A stretch of DNA of 64,000 bases from Bacillota bacterium (GCA_023393125.1 JAEWMQ010000099.1:18028-82027), one strand, 5' to 3'; shown: positions 8,220-16,862, numbered from the stretch's first letter. The notes: generated by a model from the sequence alone, not told the origin. Numbers and translations: made by a program.

Positions 8220-10634
8220 ATGAATGACCCTATAAAGTTAGAGGATAGAAAGATACAACTATCCCATGACGGAAAAGTAAAAATAGCAACAGGGAAAAGT
8301 CGTAAAGATAAAGTTTGGAAAAATAAAGAGGTTAGTTGGTCTAACCTCCTATCTAAGCTGAGTAACACTTATTACACAAGAGAAACTATAGAAGAATACG
8401 CTAAGGCCTCTAAGACTAAGCAAGATGAGATAAAAGATATAGGCGGATTCGTAGGTGGGAGCTTAAAAGAAGGACGGCGCAAAGCGGAAAATGTTTTAAC
8501 TAGAAGGCTTCTAACTTTAGATGCAGACTTTGCTCCTACTGATTTATGGGATAATATCGAAATGCTTTATGATTTTGGCATGGCTTGTTATAGTACGCAT
8601 AAGCATACACCTAGTAAGCCTAGATTAAGGCTTGTTATTCCTCTTAGTAGAGACGTAACCCCTGAGGAATACGAAGCAATAGGGCGTAAGATAGCAGATG
8701 ATTTAGGGATAGATTATTTTGACGATACCACGTATCAAGCTAGCCGTTTAATGTATTGGCCATCTACTTCTAAGAATGGAGAATACTTCTTTAGATATAT
8801 AGATGCTAAATGGTTAGATGCTGATGCGGTCCTTAGTAGATATGAGGATTGGAGAGATACGAGCTTTTGGCCAGAGTCTAGCAGAGTACAAAAGCAGCAT
8901 AAGAAGTTAGCAGATAGACAAGGAGATCCGTTAGAGAAAGATGGACTTATAGGAGCATTCTGCAGAGCTTATACAATTCAAGATGCAATAGATGAGTTCT
9001 TATCTGAGGAATATGTAGAATGTGCTATGAAAGACCGCTACACATATACCCAGGGCTCTACGTCAGCAGGTCTTGTGGTTTATGAGGATAAGTTTGCTTA
9101 TTCTAACCATGCCACAGATCCGTGCAGCGGTAAGTTGTGCAATGCCTTTGACCTTGTGAGACTTCATAAGTATGGGGATCAGGATAAAGAAGAAGGAACA
9201 GAAGTTACAAAACTACCAAGCTTTACAGCAATGCAAGAGTTTGCAGCTAAGGATAAGAGAGTAAAGAAAGAACTTATTCAAGGTACAAAAGATGATTTTG
9301 ACGATGATCTAGACCTAGAAGATGATAATGACGACTGGATGCAGTACTTAGATGTAACAAAGCAAGGGAAGATATTAAACAGTATAAGCAATGTACGCCT
9401 TATATTAGATCATGATAAGCGTATTAAGAAAACTTTTGGCTTTAATGATTTAAGTCATAGGCCAGAGTTAATAGATAACCTACCTTGGAGAAATAAAGGA
9501 TATAACCCAGTATGGAAAGATAGTGATGATAGTGGTTTAAGAGAATGGTTGGAAGCAGAATACGGCTTAAGTGGAAAAGAAAAGATAATGGATGCTTTTA
9601 CAAATGTAGCTGTTAAAAACCATTACCACCCTATCAGAACTTACCTTGATAATCTTGTATGGGATGGCAAGGAACGTTTAGAAAAATTGCTTATAAATTT
9701 TCTAGGTGCTGATGATACACCTTATGTAAGAGCGGTAACATGTAAACAGTTTGTAGCTGCAGTAGCGCGTATACATGAACCAGGTATTAAACATGACGAA
9801 ATGCTTATCATCGTTGGAGACCAGGGCATAGGTAAAAGTACTTTATTAGATCTCATGGGCGGTAAATGGTTCTCTGACTCAGTAGAGGACTTTAAGGGTA
9901 AAGATGTAGCTGAGGGGCTACAAGGTCGCTGGATAATCGAGATAGGCGAACTTGACGCTATGAAGCGGAATGAAGTGGAGACAGTTAAGAAATTCTTGTC
10001 AAAGCGTACAGATATTTTTAGATTTGCATATGGTCGTAGAAGTGATGAGTATCCAAGGCAGTGTGTGTTCTTCGGTACCACAAACACAGATGACTTCCTT
10101 AAGGACCAAACTGGAGGACGTAGATTCTGGCCAGTAGATACATGTAAGGCTAGAGCAACCAAGAGCGTATTTAAAGATTTAACACAAGAAGTAATAAATC
10201 AGCTTTGGGCAGAAGCTAAGTACTATTATGAACAAGGCGAAACACTTCACGTCGAAGGTGAAATAGCAGAAGCGGCTGCAGAAGCACAAAGAGCTCATAA
10301 GGAAATTGATCCTCGTATCGGCCAAGTTATTGAATACTTGGATATGAAGCTTCCCACTTCATGGTCGGAAATGACTTTACAAGCAAGAAGAGATTACATT
10401 CATAATAGCCAATTTGGAGAGCCTGAGGAATTTATTAAAAGGGATAGGGTTTGTCCTATTGAGATATGGCAGGAGTTATTTAAAGGAGATGTAACAGAGC
10501 GTAGTAGGTATGACATTAAGATGCTTGCTCAAATGATGAAAGAAGTACCAGGTTGGGAAAGTGAGGGAAAACCTAAACACTTTGGTAAACTCTATGGTAC
10601 TCAAAGGGGGTTCAGACGTGAAGCAGAATTGTAA
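8220..10634 (+). CDS. VapE-type primase/helicase (virulence-associated E), 804 aa
   Basis: A replication initiator with a primase-like N-terminus and a superfamily 3-like ATPase C-terminus. The N-terminal third contains LTLDADF and STHKHTPSKPRLRLVIPLSRD, the pattern of archaeo-eukaryotic primase folds fused to VapE. An Asp-rich linker (DFDDDLDLEDDNDD) follows. The VapE domain has Walker A GDQGIGKS (K539), then KGKDVAEGLQGRWIIEIGELDAM and a sensor-like FFGTTNTDDFLKD. RBS GGAGG. Together with the family A polymerase it can form most of a phage replisome. Confidence 0.95.
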   Translation: MNDPIKLEDRKIQLSHDGKVKIATGKSRKDKVWKNKEVSWSNLLSKLSNTYYTRETIEEYAKASKTKQDEIKDIGGFVGGSLKEGRRKAENVLTRRLLTLDADFAPTDLWDNIEMLYDFGMACYSTHKHTPSKPRLRLVIPLSRDVTPEEYEAIGRKIADDLGIDYFDDTTYQASRLMYWPSTSKNGEYFFRYIDAKWLDADAVLSRYEDWRDTSFWPESSRVQKQHKKLADRQGDPLEKDGLIGAFCRAYTIQDAIDEFLSEEYVECAMKDRYTYTQGSTSAGLVVYEDKFAYSNHATDPCSGKLCNAFDLVRLHKYGDQDKEEGTEVTKLPSFTAMQEFAAKDKRVKKELIQGTKDDFDDDLDLEDDNDDWMQYLDVTKQGKILNSISNVRLILDHDKRIKKTFGFNDLSHRPELIDNLPWRNKGYNPVWKDSDDSGLREWLEAEYGLSGKEKIMDAFTNVAVKNHYHPIRTYLDNLVWDGKERLEKLLINFLGADDTPYVRAVTCKQFVAAVARIHEPGIKHDEMLIIVGDQGIGKSTLLDLMGGKWFSDSVEDFKGKDVAEGLQGRWIIEIGELDAMKRNEVETVKKFLSKRTDIFRFAYGRRSDEYPRQCVFFGTTNTDDFLKDQTGGRRFWPVDTCKARATKSVFKDLTQEVINQLWAEAKYYYEQGETLHVEGEIAEAAAEAQRAHKEIDPRIGQVIEYLDMKLPTSWSEMTLQARRDYIHNSQFGEPEEFIKRDRVCPIEIWQELFKGDVTERSRYDIKMLAQMMKEVPGWESEGKPKHFGKLYGTQRGFRREAEL

Positions 10635-10647
10635 GGAGAGTGGAACT

Positions 10648-10929
10648 ATGAATGAAGAAGAGCAAAGAGTTAAACCAGGCGTAGTAAATATTGATGGTGT
10701 CTATGGATTTAAGGTAGATACGGACTGTTACCCATTTGGTAAGTTTAAAAATGGGGAATTGATGCCAAGCCTATACCCTACTAGTATAGAGGGGATTTTT
10801 AGGCTGTACTTCAAGACTAAGTTAGCAGATATAACTGCAGGCAAAAAGTTAGAAATAGAACACCTATTAATCGCAGTAGAAGCAGTTAAAAAAATCATAT
10901 CAGACATTCAGGGGATTTTAGAACTATGA
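10648..10929 (+). CDS. Hypothetical phage protein, 93 aa
   Basis: I start at ATG 10648 because AAGGAGAG lies eight bases upstream; the longer in-frame version from 10561 is inside the VapE gene. The protein has an N-terminal beta-type part and a helical C-terminus (EIEHLLIAVEAVKKIISDIQ). It overlaps the VRR-NUC gene by four bases (ATGA). Function unknown. Confidence 0.65.
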   Translation: MNEEEQRVKPGVVNIDGVYGFKVDTDCYPFGKFKNGELMPSLYPTSIEGIFRLYFKTKLADITAGKKLEIEHLLIAVEAVKKIISDIQGILEL

Positions 10930-11198
10930 TTCTTGAGAGTGACATTGAGAAAAAACTAGTAAGCGAAGTTACTAAGAGGGGCGGAATGATTGTTAAGCAA
11001 ACTAAGCTTGATGGTATACCGGATAGGTTAGTCTTAGCCCCTTTAGGGCTGTGTGCTTTTGTAGAACTTAAGGCACCAGGAAAGAAACTTAGAAAGCTTC
11101 AGGAGCATAGAAAAAAGCAGATAGAGACATTAGGATTTGACGTGTATGTGGTGGATAGCGTAGAAGGAATACAAAACCTTATAAGGAGGTTGTTTTAA
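10926..11198 (+). CDS. VRR-NUC domain nuclease, 90 aa
   Basis: A stand-alone VRR-NUC protein of the PD-(D/E)XK superfamily, close to the minimal domain size. Visible core residues are E5/E8 near the N-terminus, G-I-P-D-R (DGIPDR) and the catalytic E-L-K in FVELKAPGK, followed by a conserved Q in RKLQEHRKKQ. Such phage nucleases act on branched DNA. The start overlaps the preceding stop, and its TAA overlaps the next ATG (TAATG). Confidence 0.93.
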   Translation: MILESDIEKKLVSEVTKRGGMIVKQTKLDGIPDRLVLAPLGLCAFVELKAPGKKLRKLQEHRKKQIETLGFDVYVVDSVEGIQNLIRRLF

Positions 11199-11359
11199 TG
11201 GATAAAGTGACGATGGAATTAAGCAGGAAAGAGCTATTCATTTTAGATCATGCTCTTAGATATAGGATTAAAAGAGTAAATGCAATGGAAAGAGAACTAC
11301 TAGAAGAAAATGAGCTTTTGGATAAAGTGAATAGTGGTATTAAGAAATTAAATAAATAA
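11198..11359 (+). CDS. Small phage protein, 53 aa
   Basis: A short frame starting in the TAATG junction with the VRR-NUC gene and preceded by AAGGAGG. The product is highly charged and predicted helical (MDKVTMELSRKEL..., then ERELLEENELLDKV), possibly a short coiled coil. The start junction and strong ribosome site support translation; the function is unknown. Confidence 0.65.
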   Translation: MDKVTMELSRKELFILDHALRYRIKRVNAMERELLEENELLDKVNSGIKKLNK

Positions 11360-11373
11360 GGGAGTGGATGGGG

Positions 11374-11613
11374 ATGAAAAATACTTTGATGGATTTAAAT
11401 AATTACTTATTTGAACAATTAGAGCGTCTTACAGATGATAGCTTAGACACGGATCAAGAAATTAAAAGGTCTAAGGCTGTAGCTGCAGTTGCTAAGAATA
11501 TAGTAGACAATGCAAGGCTAGCACTTGATGCGCAAATACACGCAGATGAGTATTACGGGGATAATAAGAAAGGCCATCTACCCAAGATGCTAGAGGGTGG
11601 TAGTAATGAGTAA
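11374..11613 (+). CDS. Small helical phage protein, 79 aa
   Basis: The ATG at 11374 has better spacing to GGGAGTGG than the ATG at 11368. The sequence is helical and acidic (LFEQLERLTDDSLDTDQEIKR, AVAAVAKNIVDNARLALD) and of a type often found beside HNH endonuclease genes in Firmicutes phages. It overlaps the next gene by eight bases. Function unknown. Confidence 0.7.
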   Translation: MKNTLMDLNNYLFEQLERLTDDSLDTDQEIKRSKAVAAVAKNIVDNARLALDAQIHADEYYGDNKKGHLPKMLEGGSNE

Positions 11614-12199
11614 AAGTATATTTCCTAAAGAAATTCAAGATTTTATAGCATTAAACTATAAGGGTATATACACAAGGGAGTTGACCGATAAGGTTAACTC
11701 TCGTTTTGGAACAGACTACAAGCCCTCACAACTGGATAGCTATAAGGGTAATCATAAACTTAAAAGCGGAGTAGATGGCCAGTTTAAGAAAGGTCACATA
11801 TCACACAATAAAGGTAAAAAAGGGTGCCCAGCAGGTTCTGAAAAGGGATGGTTTAAGAAAGGTCATGTAAGCGCAAATAAGCTACCCGTGGGTAGTGAGA
11901 GGATAGATTCAAAAGATGGATATTTAGTAGTAAAAGTGGCCGAGCCTAATAAGTGGGAACTAAAGCATAGAGTTATTTGGGAACGGTGTAATGGACCTAT
12001 ACCAAGAGGCCATATAGTCATATTTCTTGATGGAGATATAACCAACCTAGATATCAATAACTTGGCGTGCATATCAAAGAGTGAGACATTGACACTAAAT
12101 AGGAAGGGCCTACGGTATGATGATGCTAAATTAACGGAGACCGGGATTCTGATAGCTAAAGTAATACAAGCTGGAAATAAGAAGAAAAGAGCAAAGTAA
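11606..12199 (+). CDS. HNH endonuclease (HNH_3-like), 197 aa
   Basis: A free-standing HNH nuclease. The C-terminal half contains WELKHRVIWERCNGPIP, GHIVIFLDGD and ITNLDINNLACIS, which is the HNH_3 pattern with His in ELKHR and Asn in INNL. The N-terminal half has repeated KKGH elements (FKKGHISHNKG, FKKGHVSANK), probably DNA-binding. Start at ATG 11606. It could be a homing endonuclease or take part in phage DNA metabolism; the location is the early module, not next to terminase. Confidence 0.9.
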   Translation: MSKSIFPKEIQDFIALNYKGIYTRELTDKVNSRFGTDYKPSQLDSYKGNHKLKSGVDGQFKKGHISHNKGKKGCPAGSEKGWFKKGHVSANKLPVGSERIDSKDGYLVVKVAEPNKWELKHRVIWERCNGPIPRGHIVIFLDGDITNLDINNLACISKSETLTLNRKGLRYDDAKLTETGILIAKVIQAGNKKKRAK

Positions 12200-12511
12200 T
12201 TTTTGGATAAAAGGTCGGTACAGTACAGCAGACCTCGATTAAAAAAGTATACCGTATATTTAATCAAAAAGTTTTAAACTAAGTCAATAAATAAGATATC
12301 GCGTAATTTGTTACAAGTAAGGAAAAAATAAAAATAATATACATGAGTATAAATTGATATTTTCTGAAAGTCATTATGTATCATCCTTTCTGAATATATT
12401 AACTTATTAATATTATATAATAAATAGTATTACTTGACAAATACAAAATGTCGAACAATATCGAAAAGTATTTGTGCAAGATTTAAAATAAGAATTTGAA
12501 AGGGTGAAATT
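12200..12511 (+). other. Intergenic region before the small-gene array
   Basis: No convincing gene. It holds an imperfect hairpin around 12235-12268 (GATTAAA...TTTAATC enclosing TATAC-C-GTATA) and a very AT-rich stretch. A TTGACA at 12434-12439 lacks a good -10 box at normal spacing (AATATC), so it is a weak promoter candidate for the following small genes. Confidence 0.4.
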
Positions 12512-12610
12512 ATGGGTGATTGTAAGTTCTGTAAATGGGCTATTTATGATGAAGAAAATAATTATTTTCAATGTCACTCGCCATATGATGTATGTGAAAC
12601 CGGTAAATAA
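12512..12610 (+). CDS. Tiny four-cysteine protein, 32 aa
   Basis: ATG after GAAAGGGTG at good spacing. The product has a C-x2-C near the start (CKFCKW) and two more cysteines (QCH, VCE), so it may fold around one zinc. It is the first of four small genes whose spacers share an AATAAAAT-plus-ribosome-site pattern. Function unknown; its position in an accessory slot of the early region suggests a dispensable gene. Confidence 0.55.
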   Translation: MGDCKFCKWAIYDEENNYFQCHSPYDVCETGK

Positions 12611-12636
12611 AATCCAAAATTGAAAGGGTGAGTTTC

Positions 12637-12900
12637 ATGGCAAATTATGAGCCAATTTATGATGAAAAAATTGCACCACTTATGACACAGATAATTGATG
12701 TGTGTAGGGAAAACGGTATAAGCATGATTGCAGATTTTAAGCTAAAGGATGAAACGGATGAGGAAGAAAGCTATTACTGTACAACGTGTTTACCAGGAGA
12801 TAGTCAACCAAAAAGGCACAAAAACTTATACAATGTTGCAATGAATGGGTATGTAGTTGAAAAGCCATTTTTTATGGCGGCGACAATAAGAAGCAAATAA
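12637..12900 (+). CDS. Hypothetical small phage protein, 87 aa
   Basis: ATG 12637 is chosen because GAAAGGGTG precedes it; the in-frame GTG at 12628 is part of that site. The protein is acidic, with a YYCTTCLP cysteine pair and an N-terminal helical half (EKIAPLMTQIIDVCRENGISMIADF). It resembles hypothetical proteins that recur in Clostridia phages; no function is known to me. Second gene of the array. Confidence 0.7.
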   Translation: MANYEPIYDEKIAPLMTQIIDVCRENGISMIADFKLKDETDEEESYYCTTCLPGDSQPKRHKNLYNVAMNGYVVEKPFFMAATIRSK

Positions 12901-12925
12901 AATCAGAGTTTGGGGAGGTTGAAGC

Positions 12926-13162
12926 ATGAAACATATGATTATGCAATCTAACAAAACAAGTGAAATCGTAATAGAAAATAACGATACTTCAATTGGTAAG
13001 AAACGAATTTGTTGGTTAGTTGAACAAGGGTTTAAAAAAGTAGGAGAAATTGAAACAGAATTAAATAAAAGTGAATTGCACAAAGGTATATCTTTTCAAG
13101 TGCAGAAACAGTTAGATGAAGTACAGGAAACATTAAGTAGCATTAAAAGACTGATCCTATAA
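12926..13162 (+). CDS. Hypothetical small phage protein, 78 aa
   Basis: ATG after GGGGAGGTTG. The C-terminal half is a likely coiled coil (ISFQVQKQLDEVQETLSSIKRL). No domain recognised. Third gene of the array of short, separately initiated genes. Confidence 0.65.
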   Translation: MKHMIMQSNKTSEIVIENNDTSIGKKRICWLVEQGFKKVGEIETELNKSELHKGISFQVQKQLDEVQETLSSIKRLIL

Positions 13163-13198
13163 TTGGAGTCAATAAAATATAAGTTTGGAGGAGTTTAG

Positions 13199-13441
13199 AT
13201 GAGTAATTTAAAAGAGTTAGGTCTTGATGATAGATTTTATGTTGTAAAAAGAGAAGATATCAAAAATCTTATGGAAGTAAATCCAAAGAGAGCTGCTCAA
13301 TTTCTTCTAGCTTTAGATGAAATCAACTGTCATAGATGGGGGCAGGGAAAAAAAGATAACAGCTATTTAGTAATTAATACTGATGAACCATATGCAGAAG
13401 AAGTAGCTACAATCATAAAGGAACATGAAATTACTAAATAG
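13199..13441 (+). CDS. Hypothetical small phage protein, 80 aa
   Basis: ATG after GGAGGAG. The compact mixed alpha/beta protein contains KNLMEVNPKRAAQFLLALDEI and DNSYLVINTDEPYAEEVATII. No family recognised. Last gene of the small-gene array. Confidence 0.7.
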   Translation: MSNLKELGLDDRFYVVKREDIKNLMEVNPKRAAQFLLALDEINCHRWGQGKKDNSYLVINTDEPYAEEVATIIKEHEITK

Positions 13442-13633
13442 AATATGATATCGGTTATGAGAAAGGATGAAAAAAAGTGAAAATATTAGAAAGGAGAAAC
13501 ACCGAATCCTAGTAGACTAGGTTTTATCTTGGGTTGTTAAAAGGTAAGTAAAACAAGTAATAACTGCGTGAAAAGCACTAGCTTAGTAGCATGGGAGGAC
13601 ATATAAGTTTGCCACGTATAACGATTTGGTTAT
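13442..13633 (+). other. Non-coding leader upstream of the PAPS-reductase-like gene
   Basis: No convincing gene. It contains a short hairpin CCTAG-TAGA-CTAGG followed by TTTT (13508-13525) and several small repeats. A GGGAGGAC at 13592-13599 would serve a TTG at 13609, which opens only an 18-codon frame that ends inside the downstream gene. This could be a leader peptide or nothing. Confidence 0.3.
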
Positions 13634-14452
13634 GTGGCTGGTGTGAAATATATAGTATGTTATAGTGGAGGTCATTCTTCCGCACTAGTAGCAATAGAAG
13701 CAGTTAGAAAAGTTGGGAAAGAAAATGTAATACTTCTAAATCACAACATAAGTCCTTTGGTTGAACATGAGGACATAAAGAGATTTAAAGAAGAAGTAGC
13801 TGACTACCTAGGACTAGAAATTACTTATGCCAATATGGATAGATGGGAAGAACTTACACCATTAAGACTGTGTAAAGAGTTAGGAGGTTTTAAGTTTGGT
13901 AATTCGCCAGTGTTGTGCACCTACAATCTTAAGACTAAACCTTTTCATAAGTGGCTTAAGGAAAACTATCCATCAATACCAGGAGAAGTTAGAGAAGATG
14001 TAGTAATCCTATACGGATTTGATGCTAACGAACCTAACCGTATCAATCGTAGAGTAGGAATAATGATCACGTCTGGATATATGACAGACTACCCTCTAGC
14101 TTACTGGGATAGAACAATACAGAATATCGAGGAAATAGGTATTAAAAGACCTATCACATATGAGCTATTTAGACACGCTAACTGTGTGGGGTGCTTAAAG
14201 GCTGGTAGGCAACAATGGTATATCGTGTATTGCTTATATCAAGAGTTGTGGGAAGAAGCTAAAGAAACAGAACAAGAGATAGGATACAGTATTTTAAAGG
14301 GCGTATTCCTAGAAGAACTTGAGTCACAATTTGCAAGAATGAAATGTTTAGGGATAGTACCAGGAGAGGGTAAAAATTCTCAAAAGTTTTGGAGTGAGGT
14401 AAGAAAGGAATTATCGAATGATGCTGAAAAACCTTGCGAATGTAGTTTTTAA
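13634..14452 (+). CDS. PAPS-reductase-like (adenine nucleotide alpha hydrolase) phage protein, 272 aa
   Basis: A PP-loop ATP-pyrophosphatase of the phosphoadenosine-phosphosulfate reductase superfamily, common in phages but rarely characterised. The PP-loop motif is YSGGHSSA near the N-terminus. There is a C-x2-C in HANCVGCLKAG and a Cys pair near the end (KPCECSF). No sulfur-transfer partners (Dnd or IscS) are present, so a DNA phosphorothioation role is not supported. The start is uncertain: GTG 13634 or GTG 13643 (giving MKYIVCYSGG, the usual family start); neither has a good ribosome site. Confidence 0.85.
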   Translation: MAGVKYIVCYSGGHSSALVAIEAVRKVGKENVILLNHNISPLVEHEDIKRFKEEVADYLGLEITYANMDRWEELTPLRLCKELGGFKFGNSPVLCTYNLKTKPFHKWLKENYPSIPGEVREDVVILYGFDANEPNRINRRVGIMITSGYMTDYPLAYWDRTIQNIEEIGIKRPITYELFRHANCVGCLKAGRQQWYIVYCLYQELWEEAKETEQEIGYSILKGVFLEELESQFARMKCLGIVPGEGKNSQKFWSEVRKELSNDAEKPCECSF

Positions 14453-14458
14453 AAGAAA

Positions 14459-14495
14459 ATAGGGCTTACCAAAGTTTGAGAGCTCGGTGCCCTAT
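14459..14495 (+). other. Hairpin with 7-bp stem in the spacer
   Basis: ATAGGGC at 14459-14465 pairs with GCCCTAT at 14489-14495. It is not followed by a T-run, so it is not an ordinary terminator. It lies between the PAPS-reductase-like gene and a tiny open frame. Confidence 0.3.
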
Positions 14496-14506
14496 AATCC
14501 TCAAGC

Positions 14507-14605
14507 ATGAGCACAAGTACTCACAGATTTATATTACTATTGAATGAATGTTTAGACAATACAGAACTTGTGTTCGTGCCTACGAAAGTAGGTGATAAAT
14601 TTTGA
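14507..14605 (+). CDS. Possible tiny protein, 32 aa, coupled to the helicase gene
   Basis: An ATG-initiated frame whose TGA overlaps the TTG start of the helicase gene (TTGA). The product (MSTSTHRFILLLNECLDN...) has no domain. It lacks a clear ribosome site, so the main support is the stop/start overlap. It may exist mainly to couple translation. Confidence 0.35.
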   Translation: MSTSTHRFILLLNECLDNTELVFVPTKVGDKF

Positions 14606-15978
14606 TATTCAATCCACACGACTACCAAGCTTACTCAATTAGGTGGATATTAGATCATCCCAAGTCAGGGTTATTCCTTGAAATGGGATTAGGCAAAACG
14701 AGTTGTACTCTTACGGCCATTAACGATTTACTCTTTGATTACTTCGATATAGGCAAGGTGCTTGTTATAGCTCCTAAGCGTGTGGCTGAGAGTACTTGGA
14801 GTGATGAAATAGATAAATGGGATCATATAAAAGACCTGCGAGTGAGCGTAATAGCTGGAACAGAGAAACAGAGAACAGCCGCTCTTGAAGCTAGAGCTGA
14901 CATCTATACACTTGGCCGAGATAATGTAGTTTGGTTGGTAGAGTACCTGCAGCAGAATAAGATTAAATGGCCGTTCGATGCACTGGTAATAGATGAGTTA
15001 AGCAGCTTTAAAAATACCAAGAGTAAACGTTTTAAGGCGCTTAAGAAGATAACACCATTACTTAAACATGTAGTAGGACTGACAGGTACTCCTACGCCTA
15101 ATAGCTTGATAGAGTTATGGCCGCAGATGTATCTACTTGATCGAGGAGAGCGGCTGGGTAAGACCCAAGGCGCATATAAAGATAGATACTTTTATCCTAT
15201 TAGTGGTCAGGGTCATATAGTTTATAAATATGGACTTAAGGAAGGAGCCGAGAAAGCAATCTATAACGCCATAGGTGATATATGCATAAGCATGAAGTCA
15301 GAAGATCATCTTAAGATGCCCGAACGTATAGACAACTTTATAGAGCTTAAGCTCCCGGTCACTGTTATGAGATCCTACAAGGAATTTGAGAAAGAAAAGA
15401 TATTAGAGTTTAAAGATGATGTGCTTACTGCAGCTAATGCAGCAGTAGTGGCGGGTAAATTACTGCAATTTGCGAATGGCTATGTATATGATGATGAGAA
15501 GAAAAGCCATTTTGTTCACAATGTTAAGATAGAAGCATTAAAGGAGATTATCGATACAAGCCAAGAGCAACCAGTATTAGTATTCTATAACTTCAAGCAC
15601 GATTATGAAGCTCTGGCCAAAGAGTTTAAATCACTAAAACCTAGAACAATCAAAACTCCTCAGGACATTAAGGACTGGAATGCTGGAAAGATACAGCTCT
15701 TATTAGCTCATCCAGCTTCAATCGGTCATGGCCTAAACATACAAGCTGGAGGACATATCATTGTTTGGTATGGGCTTACCTGGTCTTTAGAATTGTATCA
15801 GCAAGCGAACGCTCGTTTATACAGGCAAGGTCAGAAGGAGAGCGTTATTATCCACCACCTTGTAGCTCAGGGGACGATGGACGAACAAGTTATTAAGATA
15901 TTAAAGGAAAAAGATAAAGGTCAAAACGCTCTTATGAGCGCCGTAAAAGCTAGAATTAAACAACATGAGAGGGGATAA
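14602..15978 (+). CDS. SNF2-family DEAD-like helicase, 458 aa
   Basis: A phage SNF2-type DNA translocase. Motif I is GLGKT (29-33), motif II is DELS (D131-E132, in place of DEAH), motif III is GLTGTPTPN, and the C-terminal RecA lobe ends with motif VI (QQANARLYRQGQ). It begins with TTG after AGGTGAT and overlaps the upstream tiny frame by four bases. Phage SNF2 proteins of this cassette sit next to VRR-NUC and VapE genes and are thought to act in replication or recombination. Confidence 0.95.
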   Translation: MIFNPHDYQAYSIRWILDHPKSGLFLEMGLGKTSCTLTAINDLLFDYFDIGKVLVIAPKRVAESTWSDEIDKWDHIKDLRVSVIAGTEKQRTAALEARADIYTLGRDNVVWLVEYLQQNKIKWPFDALVIDELSSFKNTKSKRFKALKKITPLLKHVVGLTGTPTPNSLIELWPQMYLLDRGERLGKTQGAYKDRYFYPISGQGHIVYKYGLKEGAEKAIYNAIGDICISMKSEDHLKMPERIDNFIELKLPVTVMRSYKEFEKEKILEFKDDVLTAANAAVVAGKLLQFANGYVYDDEKKSHFVHNVKIEALKEIIDTSQEQPVLVFYNFKHDYEALAKEFKSLKPRTIKTPQDIKDWNAGKIQLLLAHPASIGHGLNIQAGGHIIVWYGLTWSLELYQQANARLYRQGQKESVIIHHLVAQGTMDEQVIKILKEKDKGQNALMSAVKARIKQHERG

Positions 15979-15981
15979 TAT

Positions 15982-16452
15982 ATGAAAAAGAATAGAAAAA
16001 ATGATGACTATGTCTATCACAACACAGTGGCTCTTTTGAAGGAGTACAGAACACTCAAAGGGCATTGTAAAGAATGTGAAGCAAGTATAGACGAAGTAGG
16101 TATGACCAAAGAAGCTTGGGAAGCTTATGCTGAAAACAAAGAGAAGAAATATGAGGACTATATAAAATCGGCTAGAAGAACTAAAGAACGAACTCGAATA
16201 ATGCTAGAATTGATGAATAGATTCTTATCGGCATATAAAAGAAATATGGAGAGCAGTAATGATCCGAGTGCTATATTTAGATATAAAGTTATAGATATGA
16301 GGTATATTTCAAGTAATGATACTTTTATAAAAATAGGAATGGAATTACATTGTGATCCTGCTACAGTGAGTAGATGGCATAAAAGGGCGGTAGATGAATT
16401 AGCAGTATACTTTTTTGGTATTGAAGGAGTCAAGTTAGAAAAACTTAGATAG
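15982..16452 (+). CDS. ArpU/RinA-like late transcription activator, 156 aa
   Basis: The C-terminal 45 residues form a helix-turn-helix (FIKIGMELHCDPATVSRWHKRAVDEL) of the kind at the end of ArpU/RinA-like phage regulators; the N-terminal half is charged and helical. Family members activate the late promoter in front of the terminase genes. This is the last early gene, directly before the long control region and terS, which fits that role. RBS GAGGGGATAAT. The family call rests on size, HTH and position. Confidence 0.75.
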   Translation: MKKNRKNDDYVYHNTVALLKEYRTLKGHCKECEASIDEVGMTKEAWEAYAENKEKKYEDYIKSARRTKERTRIMLELMNRFLSAYKRNMESSNDPSAIFRYKVIDMRYISSNDTFIKIGMELHCDPATVSRWHKRAVDELAVYFFGIEGVKLEKLR

Positions 16453-16459
16453 ACCCTTT

Positions 16460-16537
16460 AAAATAACACTTAGACTAATCAATTTAAAATAATGCTTTTA
16501 GGGCGTTGTGATATAAAGTTAGTATAAGTGTTATTTT
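16460..16537 (+). terminator. Wide inverted repeat behind the early operon
   Basis: AAAATAACACTTA at 16460-16472 is perfectly complementary to TAAGTGTTATTTT at 16525-16537, with about 52 bases between. It follows the last early gene. The arm ends in T-rich sequence, so it may terminate early transcripts or form an operator or structured RNA. Confidence 0.45.
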
Positions 16538-16547
16538 GTGTGTATAA

Positions 16548-16862
16548 AATGTAAGCCTACTGATGTCTTACGATTTTTAGTTTGTAAGCCATATGTAAGA
16601 AAAAATGTAAGTTTATAAGTATTTGAGTATCAAGGGTTTAAAGGTGTATTCTTACATTCTTACAATAAAATCTATATAGATATATAATATATAAATAAAA
16701 ATAATATATACGCGCGCGAGGAACGCGTATACACCTATATAGGCATTTTGTAAGTAATTATGTAAGAAAAAACATATAAATCATTGAGTATCAATGGTTT
16801 TGAAACTTACGTTTTTACTTACAAGGACAAAACTAAAATGTAAGTAAAAGAATTTTGTAAGG
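16548..16862. repeat. TGTAAG/CTTACA iteron-like element, copy 1 (origin-like)
   Basis: This non-coding stretch contains at least ten GTAAG or CTTAC motifs in opposed pairs, such as GTAAG at about 16582 and 16595 facing CTTACATTCTTACA near 16651. The centre is very AT-rich (TATATAATATATAAATAAAA) and next to a CGCGCGCGAGG...CGCGTATAC core at 16711-16730. TTGAGTATCAA occurs twice directly (about 16623 and 16784) and once inverted at 16913. Repeats, an AT-rich unwinding-like zone and alternating CG are what one expects at a replication origin or a protein-nucleated DNA site. A diverged second copy lies at 37458-37716. The function is inferred. Confidence 0.6.

Noticed and set aside
9722..10162. 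146-codon minus-strand frame inside the VapE gene
   Set aside because: Lies across the Walker A region of a clearly coding gene and has no ribosome site.
13634..14452. DNA phosphorothioation (DndC-like) system
   Set aside because: The PP-loop domain is shared, but no DndB/D/E or desulfurase genes are nearby.
16548..16862. CRISPR array or ordinary tandem repeats
   Set aside because: The repeats are only 5-11 bases, occur in opposed orientation and lack unique spacers of constant length.
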